Assembly (NCBI GenBank): GCA_001970955.1
Contig: MPUH01000129.1
Location: 34,771-98,770, forward strand
Direction: 5' to 3'
Origin: Stentor coeruleus
Lineage: Eukaryota > Ciliophora > Heterotrichea > Heterotrichida > Stentoridae
DNA length: 64,000 nucleotides
Notes under the pieces: model-generated
Databases searched by the model: none
Told to the model about the DNA's origin: nothing
What the model saw: only the letters and a program-made list of their open reading frames with translations
Position numbers and translations under genes: made by a program
Shown here: piece after piece, positions 1 to 9,495 of the stretch
Layout of the letters: each line of letters opens with the position of its first letter
Numbering within the stretch: position 1 is the stretch's first letter

Positions 1-251
1 AAACAATTTCAGAAGATTGGCTTATAGAAATGAAGTCAGACATTGCCTGTAAAGCACAATATCAAGGGAAACTTTACAATTTTGACTTCGAAGAAAACTC
101 CCCCCGCCAGGCGTCAGAAAACAAGATTCAATGGGAAAAAAGTGAAACATCCTTCCTAGGAGTGGGTAAAAGACAAATCAAACAGGAATTCCGTAAGATG
201 GACTTCTCAAGCATGCAGATTCCTACTTTAAAAGTCAAAATCTGGGGATAA
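1..251 (+). CDS. 3' end of an unidentified gene (partial)
   Basis: The reading frame is open from base 3 to the TAA at 249-251, giving about 82 residues. An internal Met codon lies at base 30, but the frame is open to the window edge, so the gene very probably begins upstream. The tail is polar, with a short hydrophobic end (PTLKVKIWG). I recognise no domain. The flank after the stop is G-rich and C-poor, as after other plus-strand genes here, which supports a real gene end. Function unknown. Confidence 0.55.
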   Translation, partial: TISEDWLIEMKSDIACKAQYQGKLYNFDFEENSPRQASENKIQWEKSETSFLGVGKRQIKQEFRKMDFSSMQIPTLKVKIWG

Positions 252-1209
252 ATTTCCAGTGTAAAAATCAACAAAGTAATTTAACTAATTAACAAAAAAG
301 ATAATGAGAAATATTGTTTTTTTGCTTGGAAACTTAAGATTTTTTAGATACAAATTAGGATTTTTTTGTGCGCTTTTTATGAAAAGGGAATCCATTTTCA
401 TTCAGTTATATTTCAGTAAGGATTTAGATGGGCGGGGTTTGGATTGTGGAGGTGTTTGAAGGATTTGGTTGAAGTTTAAGTTTAAATAAAAAAAATAGAG
501 GAGGAAGGATATGAAGGAAAATTAAATTTTGTTTTGAAGGTTTAAAATAGGATTTTATGATATAAATGGCCCGGATTAGTAATTTTAATCGGGTTAAAAA
601 AATTGAATATAGGAAGGTTTGTGTAGGTTTTGGAGAAGAATTTATGAGATTTAGATAGGATTTTTTTTGATGGGAAAGAAGTTGTCATTGGGTTTATTGA
701 TTCTAAGTTAAGAAATATGATAAAAGATTTTGGATAAGAAAAATGAATATTTTTTGGAGGAGTTTAACTCTGTAAGATAGTTTGAAATTGATTAGGGTGT
801 TGTGGGTAGGAATATATGAATAGAAGATTTACTATTATTATAAGATACTATTTTATTGCATACATTTTAGCATATTAATATATAGCATTGCCAATTTTCC
901 AAAGTAAAATCCTACAATTTACCTCATCCTTATACTCAAACTTAATCTCCTTCTCCACAAATTATCTCCGAAAAACTCAAAATATTCTCAAGTCTCCTAC
1001 AAAATCAAAAGTCATCCTTTAAACCCAAACCAAAATATAATCCTACATCCTTCAAGTCTAAAAATCATAAAAGCATCAAACATTCTAATTAAAAATAAAA
1101 AATCCCAAGAAAATGCTTAAAAATCTTATCTTAACTCAAACCAAACTCAATCTAACCAAAAAAAAAATCATGAACTTTCGCAGTAAAAACTTAATATAAA
1201 GAAGCTTAT
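252..1209. other. Intergenic region with a GC-skew switch
   Basis: About 960 bp with no supportable gene. Bases 252 to about 880 are G-rich and C-poor, the pattern of 3' flanks of plus-strand genes. From about 890 to 1200 the plus strand is C-rich and G-poor, the pattern of 3' flanks of minus-strand genes. The switch marks the convergent boundary between the gene ending at 251 and the minus-strand gene ending at 1210. No tRNA or repeat seen. Confidence 0.6.
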
Positions 1210-1473
1210 TTAATATTCGCTTCCTTCATAAACTCCTGATTGCCATTTATCATGAGCTTCTTGTATGCCACTTTTGGTAGTAAATTTAGTAAACCGTGTT
1301 GGGCAATCAGTCATGAACCATAAGATCTAAATATAAAATACTCTTTCTACTCTACAGTTCATAGGTACATTTATATCATGTACTGATTTTTCATGCAAAC
1401 AAGTGACATAGTTCTTTTCTAGCATCTTGCATTCAATTTCATAGTCCATCGGAGGCTTATAAAGAACATCCAT
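1210..1473 (-). CDS. Small twin-cysteine (CHCH-type) protein, spliced
   Basis: Two exons, 1473-1342 and 1326-1210, joined across a 15-nt intron (1341-1327) that holds an in-frame TAG. The product is 82 residues, starting MDVLYKPPMDYE and ending YEGSEY. It has C-x9-C (ECKMLEKNYVTC) followed by C-x11-C (NCRVERILWFMTDC). This is the spacing of CHCH-fold proteins, which are usually imported into the mitochondrial intermembrane space by the Mia40 pathway and include respiratory-complex subunits and assembly factors. I cannot say which member this is. The intron stop hides the gene from simple ORF calling. The C-rich flank to its left fits a minus-strand 3' end. Mitochondrial location is inferred. 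Confidence 0.72.
1327..1341 (-). other. 15-nt intron
   Basis: Coding-strand sequence GTATTTTATATTTAG. It contains an in-frame TAG; removing it joins two halves of a twin-cysteine protein without a frame change. Confidence 0.8.
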
Positions 1474-1575
1474 TTTATAATCCTCTCATCTATTAGAAAA
1501 TTATATAACCTGTAAAGCTGATTTTATATAATAACTGAGATTAGTTAGTATACCAATTAATATAAAAACTTACTA

Positions 1576-3879
1576 CTATGCAAAATTACTATAAGAAACC
1601 ATATATGCTGGAACTACTGCTTTTTTATGCCAAACCTGATATGTATCTTTATATATCTCTTTAAGTTCTGATATATTAGTCAAACATACAAGGACAACTG
1701 CACATTGATTGACAATTCTTTTATAAAAATTCGCATCTTTATTCATAAAACCCTCACTACAATATAAAACATCTGATAGCTCAGAAGTATCTGCATAATA
1801 AAAAATCAAGTCTTTAAACACTTTGCCTTTCATAAGCCCAAATGTAAAAGTCTTTCTGATCTGACTAACTTTCAATGCATTATAAGCAAAAAATGAAACT
1901 AAACTTTGATATTCTTGACTTCTTGTATTCAAATTTGTCACCAAAGCTGAGTTGTATTCACATTTTAATATTGGTCTTGGGGGTATTATTGCATATTTCA
2001 TTATGCTTTCTTTAAGTTTTTTTATAGAAAACGATGATGGAGTTGCTGCATATTTTGAAGCTACATTATAAAGATCGCTACCACATGCTGGTGAAGCACT
2101 AAATTCCCTTTCAATTATTGTACATCTACTACCTTGACTTGATAATGGTGTATGACATTTAAGACTTGATGGTTTAAAAGATCTGTGATTTATAGTTTTA
2201 GAAATTGGTGCATCAACATCTATTATCAGATCTTTGGATTGATGGTTTTTATGATGTTTACTATGATGTTTACATTGATGACGAGGACTTGGGGGAACTT
2301 TTGTTAGCTCGCTGAGCTTATTGGATATACTTTGCTGCATTTGTGTCATGATAGATTTGTAAAAGTCATTGATTTTCTCTGAAAAATCAGGATTTGGAGC
2401 TCTTTCAGGGCTTTTCTGTAGAGGACTTTCTGACTTTTTGATATCGTATGTGTTGGTTGATGGTAGGATTGAAAAGGATTCAGTCTTAGAAGGGGTTAAA
2501 CAATGGTTTCTAGGGGACTCAATAGGGGGTTTCCCTTTTATTTTGTTAATATAAGGGTTTACCAAAGTAAGTTCCACACTAGAATCCGCTGAGGTTGTTG
2601 TGTTTTTCATATAAGGGCGTTTTGCAGGGTCTTCAGCAAGGGAGAAATTCGGTGATATCTTAGAAAGTGTGCTTTGCTCAGGGATTTCTAAACACAAAGA
2701 CCTCTCTTGCTCTTTATTTTGACCTATTTTCCTCTCAGAACTCTGCAACTTATTAAAATCCGCTGTGATTTCCATATTAATCTCCTTACAAACCTCAGCC
2801 CTCCTCCTATCTTCCCCTGTCACATTACACAAATTCAACTTCTGCAAATATGGCAAAGCATTTAAATACATGAAATAAACATTTTCCTCTAAAGCTAAAC
2901 CCATATCAAGCTCTACCAAAGGACATCTTCCAACTTTTATCAGTATTTCCTCAGGATTTTCCAAATAATTAAACCCAGCGCTAAGTACTTTCAAGCTTTC
3001 ACATCCTATTAAAAAATCCAATTTCTGCATATTATTATGTGAAACATCCAAAATCTCTAACTTCTTCATACCAAAAGGTAGCATAACTAATAAATTATGC
3101 GTTATAATCATCTCTTGTATTCTAAAAGCTACCTTTTGTACCCTACTAATACTATTATAACTTGCATTAACAATTTCTAGACTTGGATAATTCGCTAAAG
3201 AACTCAATCTATTATGAGCCACGCTAAGAACTCGAAGATTAGCTAAAGATGGAATTTCAGTCAAATCATTCCCATCAGCATACAACTGTGTTAAAAATTG
3301 TAAACTTGTTAAACCGAAAAACTCAGTCAAATTGTTCTCAATACATGAAATATATTCAAGGGCTGGGAAGTTGTTTAAGCTTAAAGATATGATTTTGTTA
3401 TTGTCGATTATAAGTTTTTTCAAATTTCCCATTGGGTTTTTCATAGAGATTTTAGTAAAGTCATTAAAGCTCATATTAAGTTCTGTTAAGGTTTGTATAG
3501 CATTTATGTACGATAAAGTGAGATCTGAGTTTAAATGGTTATGCGAGATATTCAAGCTTTTAAGGCACGGCAAAGCCTGAAGGTATTTGAATTGATCATA
3601 AGATAGGAAATTATAGCTTAAATCGAGTATCTGAAGTTTGATAAAGCAAATAATACCTTCAATTGATATAAGTCGATTATAACTTATATTCATCGCAAGT
3701 AAAGTGTTTTTAGAGCTGACCACATCGACCATGGCAATTTTGTTGTGTGAGATGTCTAGTTTTTCTAAGGTTTCTGGTATATATGACACAGCTTGTAGTT
3801 GGTTATAACTAACATCTAATTCTTTTGTGTTTCTCGGGACTTCATACTTACTTAAGTTCCTGTTGGATAGATTTATCAT
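1576..3879 (-). CDS. Leucine-rich repeat protein with possible degenerate PARP-like C-terminus
   Basis: The product is 767 residues from the ATG at 3879; the codon upstream at 3888 is TTG, so I chose the first ATG (MINLSNRNLS). Roughly residues 5-350 are SDS22/LRR-type repeats of about 22-24 residues (L-x-x-L-x-L/I-x-x-N). A Ser/Pro-rich, probably disordered region with a His/Lys cluster follows. The last 130 residues loosely follow the PARP catalytic fold (LIFYYADTSEL, then AVVLVCLTN, then VPAYMVSY), but the His of the usual HGT motif is absent, so any transferase activity is doubtful. LRR proteins of this type in ciliates often belong to axoneme or cortex. The gene starts 28 bp after the uL13 stop. 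LRR call firm; PARP-like call speculative. Confidence 0.75.
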   Translation of the reverse strand: MINLSNRNLSKYEVPRNTKELDVSYNQLQAVSYIPETLEKLDISHNKIAMVDVVSSKNTLLAMNISYNRLISIEGIICFIKLQILDLSYNFLSYDQFKYLQALPCLKSLNISHNHLNSDLTLSYINAIQTLTELNMSFNDFTKISMKNPMGNLKKLIIDNNKIISLSLNNFPALEYISCIENNLTEFFGLTSLQFLTQLYADGNDLTEIPSLANLRVLSVAHNRLSSLANYPSLEIVNASYNSISRVQKVAFRIQEMIITHNLLVMLPFGMKKLEILDVSHNNMQKLDFLIGCESLKVLSAGFNYLENPEEILIKVGRCPLVELDMGLALEENVYFMYLNALPYLQKLNLCNVTGEDRRRAEVCKEINMEITADFNKLQSSERKIGQNKEQERSLCLEIPEQSTLSKISPNFSLAEDPAKRPYMKNTTTSADSSVELTLVNPYINKIKGKPPIESPRNHCLTPSKTESFSILPSTNTYDIKKSESPLQKSPERAPNPDFSEKINDFYKSIMTQMQQSISNKLSELTKVPPSPRHQCKHHSKHHKNHQSKDLIIDVDAPISKTINHRSFKPSSLKCHTPLSSQGSRCTIIEREFSASPACGSDLYNVASKYAATPSSFSIKKLKESIMKYAIIPPRPILKCEYNSALVTNLNTRSQEYQSLVSFFAYNALKVSQIRKTFTFGLMKGKVFKDLIFYYADTSELSDVLYCSEGFMNKDANFYKRIVNQCAVVLVCLTNISELKEIYKDTYQVWHKKAVVPAYMVSYSNFA

Positions 3880-3907
3880 TATTTCCAAGCGAACTAAATT
3901 ACTCTAT

Positions 3908-4510
3908 CTAATAGCCTGAGTCGTGAATGGTCTTCAAATGGGCTCCTAGTGTGCCTTTGACTTTATTAAACGCTTGTTCTTTAGCTTTAGCCTTATCAAG
4001 CTTAGCCTGATGCCAGGTTCCAGCTTTGACCTTTCGTTTAGCTTCTAGTCTTGCTACAAGTGCCTGATGCTTCCAACCAACCGAGCTCGCCAAATCCCCA
4101 AGTACACAATATTGGGATGAAGGATTCATTTTCAATACACGTAAAGCTTGAGGTACGACCATCTTTTTCTTAGTATCGTATGGGTGAGGAACTCCATCAA
4201 AAACTTTAAGACGAGCTAATGCAGCCTGGCCATGAGGAGATTTTCTTGGAACCATACCTCGGACTGCTTTGAAAAATATCATACTTGGAGCACGGTAGTG
4301 ATATGGACCACGTTTTGGGTTAGTATTCATTCTCTTACGTAGATACTTCATAAACTTGATCCTGTTGTTTGCTAAATGACCTGATATGTTTATTTCATCA
4401 CACCGCACCACTGTTACGGGCTGACCTTCTAGTAGCTGCTTTGCTACAACTGATGCTAGCCTGCCTAAGAGGTGACCTCGGCCATCAACAACAACTTCTT
4501 TCTTAAACAT
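3908..4510 (-). CDS. RPL13A: 60S ribosomal protein uL13 (L13a)
   Basis: The 200-residue product matches the eukaryotic uL13 family along its whole length. Recognisable blocks are VVVDGRGHLLGRLASVVAK at the N-terminus, VVRCDEINISGH, the YHYRAPSMIFFKAVRGM block, RGMVPRKSPHGQAALARLK and KVFDGVPHPYD. uL13 binds large-subunit rRNA in the 60S ribosome. Length is typical of the family (about 200). No frame break or intron is needed. The next gene on the same strand starts only 28 bp downstream. The 5' flank (plus-strand 4511 to about 5000) is G-rich, i.e. C-rich on the coding strand. Confidence 0.97.
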   Translation of the reverse strand: MFKKEVVVDGRGHLLGRLASVVAKQLLEGQPVTVVRCDEINISGHLANNRIKFMKYLRKRMNTNPKRGPYHYRAPSMIFFKAVRGMVPRKSPHGQAALARLKVFDGVPHPYDTKKKMVVPQALRVLKMNPSSQYCVLGDLASSVGWKHQALVARLEAKRKVKAGTWHQAKLDKAKAKEQAFNKVKGTLGAHLKTIHDSGY

Positions 4511-5534
4511 ATTATAGCCATATATCGGCTTTAAGACAATTTTTGCCAGAAATAGACTTAGGGAAAATTAAATTGAGAGTTTTGATATAGGATTTAAGAG
4601 GATATTGAGATGTGGAGATAAATATGGGTGAGAAGTTTGATTGTTGGAATTTTGAATTGGCTAGTAATTGATTAAGATTTGCTAAATGGGCAAAATTTGT
4701 TATAGGTTTATTATAAAAAGGTACTAGTTTTTGGTATTGATAGGTTATGATTTTTGATAAATTGATTATTGTGAGTTTTTGTAAGGTTTTGAAATTTTTG
4801 ATGGTTTTTATGATGAATTATGCTTTTAAGTTGATATGTGGTGGTTAGTTTAATTGTGTTAGGAGAAAACTATGTGTAGTAACTATATTTATGTTATTCT
4901 AAAATGTTGCGAAATATGCTTTGGATATTTTTATGTTAGATTTGATGATATTGCTAATATTGATTTTCTATTGAAGTTTTGCATAATTATGCTTATTAAT
5001 TTTGAATATACATTCTAATGTTTAAATTTATATATATATTCTCTATATAAAATTTTAATATTTATATTAATTACTGATACTTTATATGTAAAGGAGATAT
5101 CTATAGTAATCAAATTATATATCTCTAAAATTAAGCTTATAATATATATATTTTTTTAATTTTTACACTCTTTAACTCCATATCTTTAACATATTTTCAG
5201 TCCTTAAATCTACTACCCAATAAATATCACTACTTCTATACCTCTCTTATTCTCTCTACAAAAATCTCTAATATCACTAAAAAAATTATCTTAAACCCTC
5301 TTTCATTCTAATTATATTTTCAAATACCCAAAAAATATTTTCTTCAAAGATTTTCTGTTGATTTTCTTTCATACCCTAATATTCTTATTAACATATTAAA
5401 TCTATTCCTTAGAATTCTGAGGTTAAAAATATGTCTATAATAGATATTAGTTTATCCTAATTTCCAAATATAAAAACAACTCTTATATACTTAAAAGTTT
5501 GATTTTTTCGACATAATTCTATAGAATATGAAAT
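4511..5534. other. Intergenic region, 1.0 kb, no gene seen
   Basis: Bases 4511 to about 4990 are G-rich and C-poor (5' flank of the uL13 gene on the other strand). About 5000-5170 is nearly pure A/T. From about 5170 to 5530 the plus strand is C-rich and G-poor (3' flank of the phosphatase gene). No RNA gene recognised. Confidence 0.55.
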
Positions 5535-6017
5535 TTAGTTAATTAAACTTTGAAGGTAATTGATATCAAGACTATTTAATTGCTTAGCAAATCCTGGATT
5601 GGGGTCTATACATGGCCTACTATTTTTTGCCATTCTCAATGCTTGTTTGTAGTCGATTTTATTTGAAGCCATCAAGTAGGCTACTAAAATACTACCGCTT
5701 CTTGAAACACCAGCATTGCAATGAATGAGGATTTTTTGCCGGTTTAGTACTGCGTTGTGGATAAACCTCAGCGCTTCTGGAAGGATATATTCAAGGGTTT
5801 GGGTCTCACTATCTTCTATTTGAATAAATTTGATTTCTATATCGTATTCCCTTTCATTTGGTATATAAAAATCAAGTAGCTGAAGTATTTTTACAATTCT
5901 TTCAGAGGTAAGAGTTTTTATATCCTCTGACGCTCTGCGATTTCCAATGTAAATATATTCGTTTACTTTATGCATGTTTGTGTATAGAGCACGCCCAAGT
6001 CTATACGGGTCAACCAT
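5535..6017 (-). CDS. Dual-specificity protein phosphatase (atypical DUSP)
   Basis: A 160-residue protein that is essentially one DUSP domain. The signature loop is complete: HCNAGVSRSGS, with catalytic Cys at residue 100 and the phosphate-binding Arg at 106, followed by the typical helix VAYLM. Upstream, IQIEDSET supplies the Asp-containing loop where the general acid lies. The N-terminus (VNEYIYIGNRRASED) is the usual DUSP opening strand. These enzymes remove phosphate from Tyr and Ser/Thr, often on MAP kinases; the substrate cannot be read from sequence. Small size without extra domains fits atypical DUSPs. Start is the ATG at 6017. Confidence 0.93.
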   Translation of the reverse strand: MVDPYRLGRALYTNMHKVNEYIYIGNRRASEDIKTLTSERIVKILQLLDFYIPNEREYDIEIKFIQIEDSETQTLEYILPEALRFIHNAVLNRQKILIHCNAGVSRSGSILVAYLMASNKIDYKQALRMAKNSRPCIDPNPGFAKQLNSLDINYLQSLIN

Positions 6018-6305
6018 TTTCTAATGTTTATAACTTGCTGAAATAACTTTCAAACTGATAAGGCCCTTATCAATAATATTAAATAATTCTCAACAAAAAA
6101 TCACTAAAATCCTATAAATACCCTTTAATTCCAATATCTAAAATCATAATCTTATTAATAACCACCTTAAATTCTCATCATCTTACCTTAAAAATTATTT
6201 TCTTTATAAATCTTAATATTTTCATATGCATCAAGGCTATTTTTTTAAACAAAATCCTCATTATAACAAATCTACTATATCAACCTATTATCATAAATCT
6301 CATTA
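6018..6305. other. Intergenic spacer
   Basis: 288 bp of AT-rich, mostly C-over-G DNA between the phosphatase start and the lipin stop. Nothing recognisable. Confidence 0.5.
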
Positions 6306-7886
6306 TTAGATTAACTCGTCATTCAGCAATGGCAAATAGTCAGTTTTCCAGAAATTGAGTTCCGAATATTCATAATCCGCCACATCCTCCTGTTCCTTTC
6401 TTGGGGGGAACATTTGAAAAACAATATCATCCAATTGTGTATATGTCTTAGCATAAGTATTATTATAAACAAATATCCGACTTTCAGTGTTTATAATAAA
6501 TATTTTGTTCAAAGGTACTCCTGCTGCTCTATACGCAATAGCATCAGTATCCCTATTCCCAAACCCAGCATAAAAAGGGTTTCGGTCTTCAGGGAACAAT
6601 GCTGCGATTTCTCTAAGTTTCTCAGCTTTGAACTTTTGTGGAGTTCTTTCAATAACTTCTCTAACAAAACTCTTAAACAGTCTATCTGGGGACATAATCA
6701 ATGGTCCTTCAGGTAATTCAAAGTTTTCTTGATTGACACTTTGTAAATATTCCTTTGTGATTTTAGCTTGACCTATAGCTCTTGATGTTAAATACATGAT
6801 TTTATATCCATGTTTGACTATATCACTATAAAATTTAGCTATCCCAGAATGAGTCCAGTCTTTACCAACCATAGGGTATATCTGCCCAAGTACATCAGAT
6901 TTAGTTACAGTCCCATCAACATCTGAAATAACAATTTGTGCACTTGAGTTCCACAAATAAATCTTAGAATGAATCTGTTGAATCCCTTGTAAACGACTAT
7001 TAACCTCATAAATCACAGTATTAGTTCCAAGTTTCAACCCAAGTTTTTTCAACTCTTCTGAACTTAAAGCTAGGGTTTTTCTCAGCACAACTGGCCTTTT
7101 CTGAGCTGGACCTGGTTCTGGGCTTAAAGATTTTTCTTTAACTTCAACAACTTCATCAGCTAAAGACTTATAAGCAATCATTGATACTAATATTGGAGCT
7201 GCTTTTTCCCAGTTGTAATATTTGCCGTTGATTCTTAAAAGAAGATTAGGATTGTTGAGTACTGACCAAGGGTTTGTTGAGAATACTTCAGGTGGGACGA
7301 TATTTTCAGCGAAAACTCTTTCAAGACTATCTTCTCCAGTTATTTGATCAAGGCATAAACTTAGAGCTAAACCTTCATGTTTTGGGCCTTGGGGAACTTT
7401 TCTGTTGAAAATTGTGAATATTGACCCGAAAATCCCTTTTTTAGGACCTGAGTCTGGGTTTCTTCTCCAAGGGGTGTACCATTTGTAATTCATTTGAGAT
7501 TTACTTGTTGGAGAGGATGGGTCTTTATCATCTTCACTAGACATATCGGTTGGTGATGGGGATTTACCTGGGGATAACACTGGAGAACCTTGTGGTGAAG
7601 GGTTGTCTAAATCCTCATCCCCGAAATTTTCTATGAAATAAGCTTCACCAGCTTTGCCTAGACGCATTTTTACGTCTGATTGGCTGCCGTTTATATAGAT
7701 CCTAACGATTTTCTCACGACTACGAAGGAGTTTGAGTTTACCGAATCTTACATGAAATGGAGAGCAATGTAGTGAGCCATCAGGATGCTCGATTACTATA
7801 ACATCTATTGCCCCTGATAAAAATGCTTCATTCATTTCGAATGCTCCTGATATACCAGATACTAGTCTTCCAAGTGCATTTTTCAT
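6306..7886 (-). CDS. Lipin-type phosphatidate phosphatase
   Basis: The 526-residue product has both lipin domains. Residues 1 to about 95 form the N-Lip domain (ALGRLVSGISGAFEMNEAFL, then GAIDVIVIEHPDGSLHCSPF with the HVRFGK motif). The LNS2/C-Lip HAD-type phosphatase carries DVDGT at 322-326 (DxDxT), then SDVLGQIYPMVGKDWTHSG, LTSRAIGQ and GFGNRDTDAIAYRAAGV. The enzyme converts phosphatidate to diacylglycerol with Mg2+ at the ER/nuclear membrane, feeding triacylglycerol and phospholipid synthesis. The linker is Ser/Pro-rich (SPQGSPVLSPGKSPSP), a likely phosphoregulated segment. It is shorter than animal lipins (about 900) but close to other protist forms. All catalytic Asp residues are visible. 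Confidence 0.96.
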   Translation of the reverse strand: MKNALGRLVSGISGAFEMNEAFLSGAIDVIVIEHPDGSLHCSPFHVRFGKLKLLRSREKIVRIYINGSQSDVKMRLGKAGEAYFIENFGDEDLDNPSPQGSPVLSPGKSPSPTDMSSEDDKDPSSPTSKSQMNYKWYTPWRRNPDSGPKKGIFGSIFTIFNRKVPQGPKHEGLALSLCLDQITGEDSLERVFAENIVPPEVFSTNPWSVLNNPNLLLRINGKYYNWEKAAPILVSMIAYKSLADEVVEVKEKSLSPEPGPAQKRPVVLRKTLALSSEELKKLGLKLGTNTVIYEVNSRLQGIQQIHSKIYLWNSSAQIVISDVDGTVTKSDVLGQIYPMVGKDWTHSGIAKFYSDIVKHGYKIMYLTSRAIGQAKITKEYLQSVNQENFELPEGPLIMSPDRLFKSFVREVIERTPQKFKAEKLREIAALFPEDRNPFYAGFGNRDTDAIAYRAAGVPLNKIFIINTESRIFVYNNTYAKTYTQLDDIVFQMFPPRKEQEDVADYEYSELNFWKTDYLPLLNDELI

Positions 7887-8006
7887 AATAATAAGTTAAG
7901 TTATACATCATAATGAAATCTTATTTGTAATATCAAATTCCTATTCACCAATAATCAATATTTTTAAAACTCAAAACCCAAGTAATCATTATTATTATCT
8001 ACTTAC

Positions 8007-8675
8007 CTACAAGAAGAACAGATTTGTAGTAATAATCACACTAATATGCCCAGCAACAACAATCCCCAAAGCAATAAACTTCTGATTTGGGACACTCCCA
8101 ATCACTAAATCCTTCAAATTCTTATACAAAAAGAACAATGACAAACCCCCAGCCAAAGTCCACACTAAAACCCTAAAAATCCAATTTGCATACACACTCA
8201 TCAGCCCAGCAATAACAAAATGAATAAATGAATACCCATAAAAGCTCAACAATTTATAAAACTCACAATACCCACTCTGCGATATCAAAAAATAAAGCGC
8301 AGCCGGGACACCAGCCGAAACCATATAAATCAAAGAAGAACTTTTAATAATCACTGAGACATCTTGATTTTCCATCATACTAACAACAAAAATCACTAAA
8401 ATCAAAGTTGTAACTATCCAAAACGGGGTATATAAATCCGGCATTGCCTTATCAAAAAACTCTTCACCCTTTATAGGCCATATAGCTTTCTTAAGTCTTT
8501 CTACAACAATCTGAGTATCAACATCAAAAGCTTTTTTCAATGTAAACTTTTCAGGTGCTGGGATCTCAGGTGGGGTTTTTAATATTAAGTTCTCCTGTGG
8601 AATTTCCTGATTATCTAATTGAACAGGGCCATATCCATTGAAATCATCATCAAGCCAACTTAATTCAGAAGACAT
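8007..8675 (-). CDS. YIPF-family (Yip1 domain) Golgi membrane protein
   Basis: 222 residues. A cytosolic N-terminus of about 80 residues (ending DTQIVVERLKKAIWP) is followed by a segment like DLYTPFWIVTTLILVIFV and about five hydrophobic membrane spans to the C-terminus. The FW-x2-T-x3 entry to the first span and the Tyr/Phe-rich second half (YGYSFIHFVIAG) are typical of YIPF1/2/5-like proteins. These sit in ER-Golgi membranes and take part in vesicle traffic with Rab GTPases. No signal peptide, as expected. The start lies 39 bp after the stop of the next gene upstream on the same strand. Confidence 0.87.
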   Translation of the reverse strand: MSSELSWLDDDFNGYGPVQLDNQEIPQENLILKTPPEIPAPEKFTLKKAFDVDTQIVVERLKKAIWPIKGEEFFDKAMPDLYTPFWIVTTLILVIFVVSMMENQDVSVIIKSSSLIYMVSAGVPAALYFLISQSGYCEFYKLLSFYGYSFIHFVIAGLMSVYANWIFRVLVWTLAGGLSLFFLYKNLKDLVIGSVPNQKFIALGIVVAGHISVIITTNLFFL

Positions 8676-8714
8676 TTATAATCACTTCTGACAATATAGA
8701 ATATTAATTATAGG

Positions 8715-9347
8715 CTAATATAGATCTCTATTAAGCTTAAGCTCTGTTGATGATATAGCACGGGTCAATTGGGCTAACAAAGCGAAAGTTTTACATCTTT
8801 CACCCTCAAGTTCTTTCCTTAAAACCTCAATTTCTTTATCTTTATCAGGTGAAGATTTGATGTTTTCATGCAATTTAGCCACGGCTCTCTTGAGAAGTTT
8901 ATTTTCATTCGCAATAGTTTTTATATGTTCTTTTAATAAAGTATTTTCTTTTTGTAATTCAGCCTCAGAAGCAGTCTCATCTTTGTTTTCTAGGAGTTTC
9001 TTAGCTATTTCATATGCTTCAGGCAGACTTTTCGCACTAGAAAGCGTCATTATAAAATTGTGAGCTTTAATATCACGAAGAGCTGCAGTCATTTTATCCT
9101 GTTCAGTTTTTTGTATATAATGAACAGCAAGGTCATAACTATTATGTGAGTCTTCAAGAGCTTTACCAAGAGATTCTATTGGATATAAAGGGAAAAGGAC
9201 ACGAAGTTTACTGAGGTTCTCATTGAAAAAAGATGATTGCATGGGGATGGTACAATTTAGATCATAATGAGAGGTGAACTTTGCTTTTTTTGAGTTTTCA
9301 GATGGATTTTCCATTCGGTAGCGTTTTCCAGTGTCAATAGATACCAT
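8715..9347 (-). CDS. CUE/UBA-like domain and coiled-coil protein
   Basis: 210 residues. Residues about 45-80 (LSKLRVLFPLYPIESLGKAL, then DSYDLAVHYI-type helix) resemble a CUE domain, the three-helix fold that binds ubiquitin; the usual LFP motif is present. The rest is a coiled coil with Leu/Glu/Lys heptads (ENTLLKEHIKTIANENKLLK). A second in-frame ATG (MENPSE, residue 12) could also be the start. The combination suggests a ubiquitin-binding adaptor, but the partner and process are unknown. It lies 39 bp upstream of the YIPF gene, same strand. Confidence 0.65.
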   Translation of the reverse strand: MVSIDTGKRYRMENPSENSKKAKFTSHYDLNCTIPMQSSFFNENLSKLRVLFPLYPIESLGKALEDSHNSYDLAVHYIQKTEQDKMTAALRDIKAHNFIMTLSSAKSLPEAYEIAKKLLENKDETASEAELQKENTLLKEHIKTIANENKLLKRAVAKLHENIKSSPDKDKEIEVLRKELEGERCKTFALLAQLTRAISSTELKLNRDLY

Positions 9348-9495
9348 TTATATATAAAGATTTTTGAGTTTTTACAGCCGGAAATTCAAAATGCTTAGGA
9401 CCCCTGGTTTTATTTGTAAATATTGTGGAGGGGAAGGGTGAGAAGGGGTTTTTGGATGAAAAGATGGAAAGGAAGGGTTATTAGGAAGCTGGAAT

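Noticed and set aside
3880-3888. Upstream start for the LRR gene
   Set aside because: The codon at 3888 is TTG; the first ATG is at 3879. The same reasoning moved the starts of the genes ending at 36366 (38837) and 42261 (42830).
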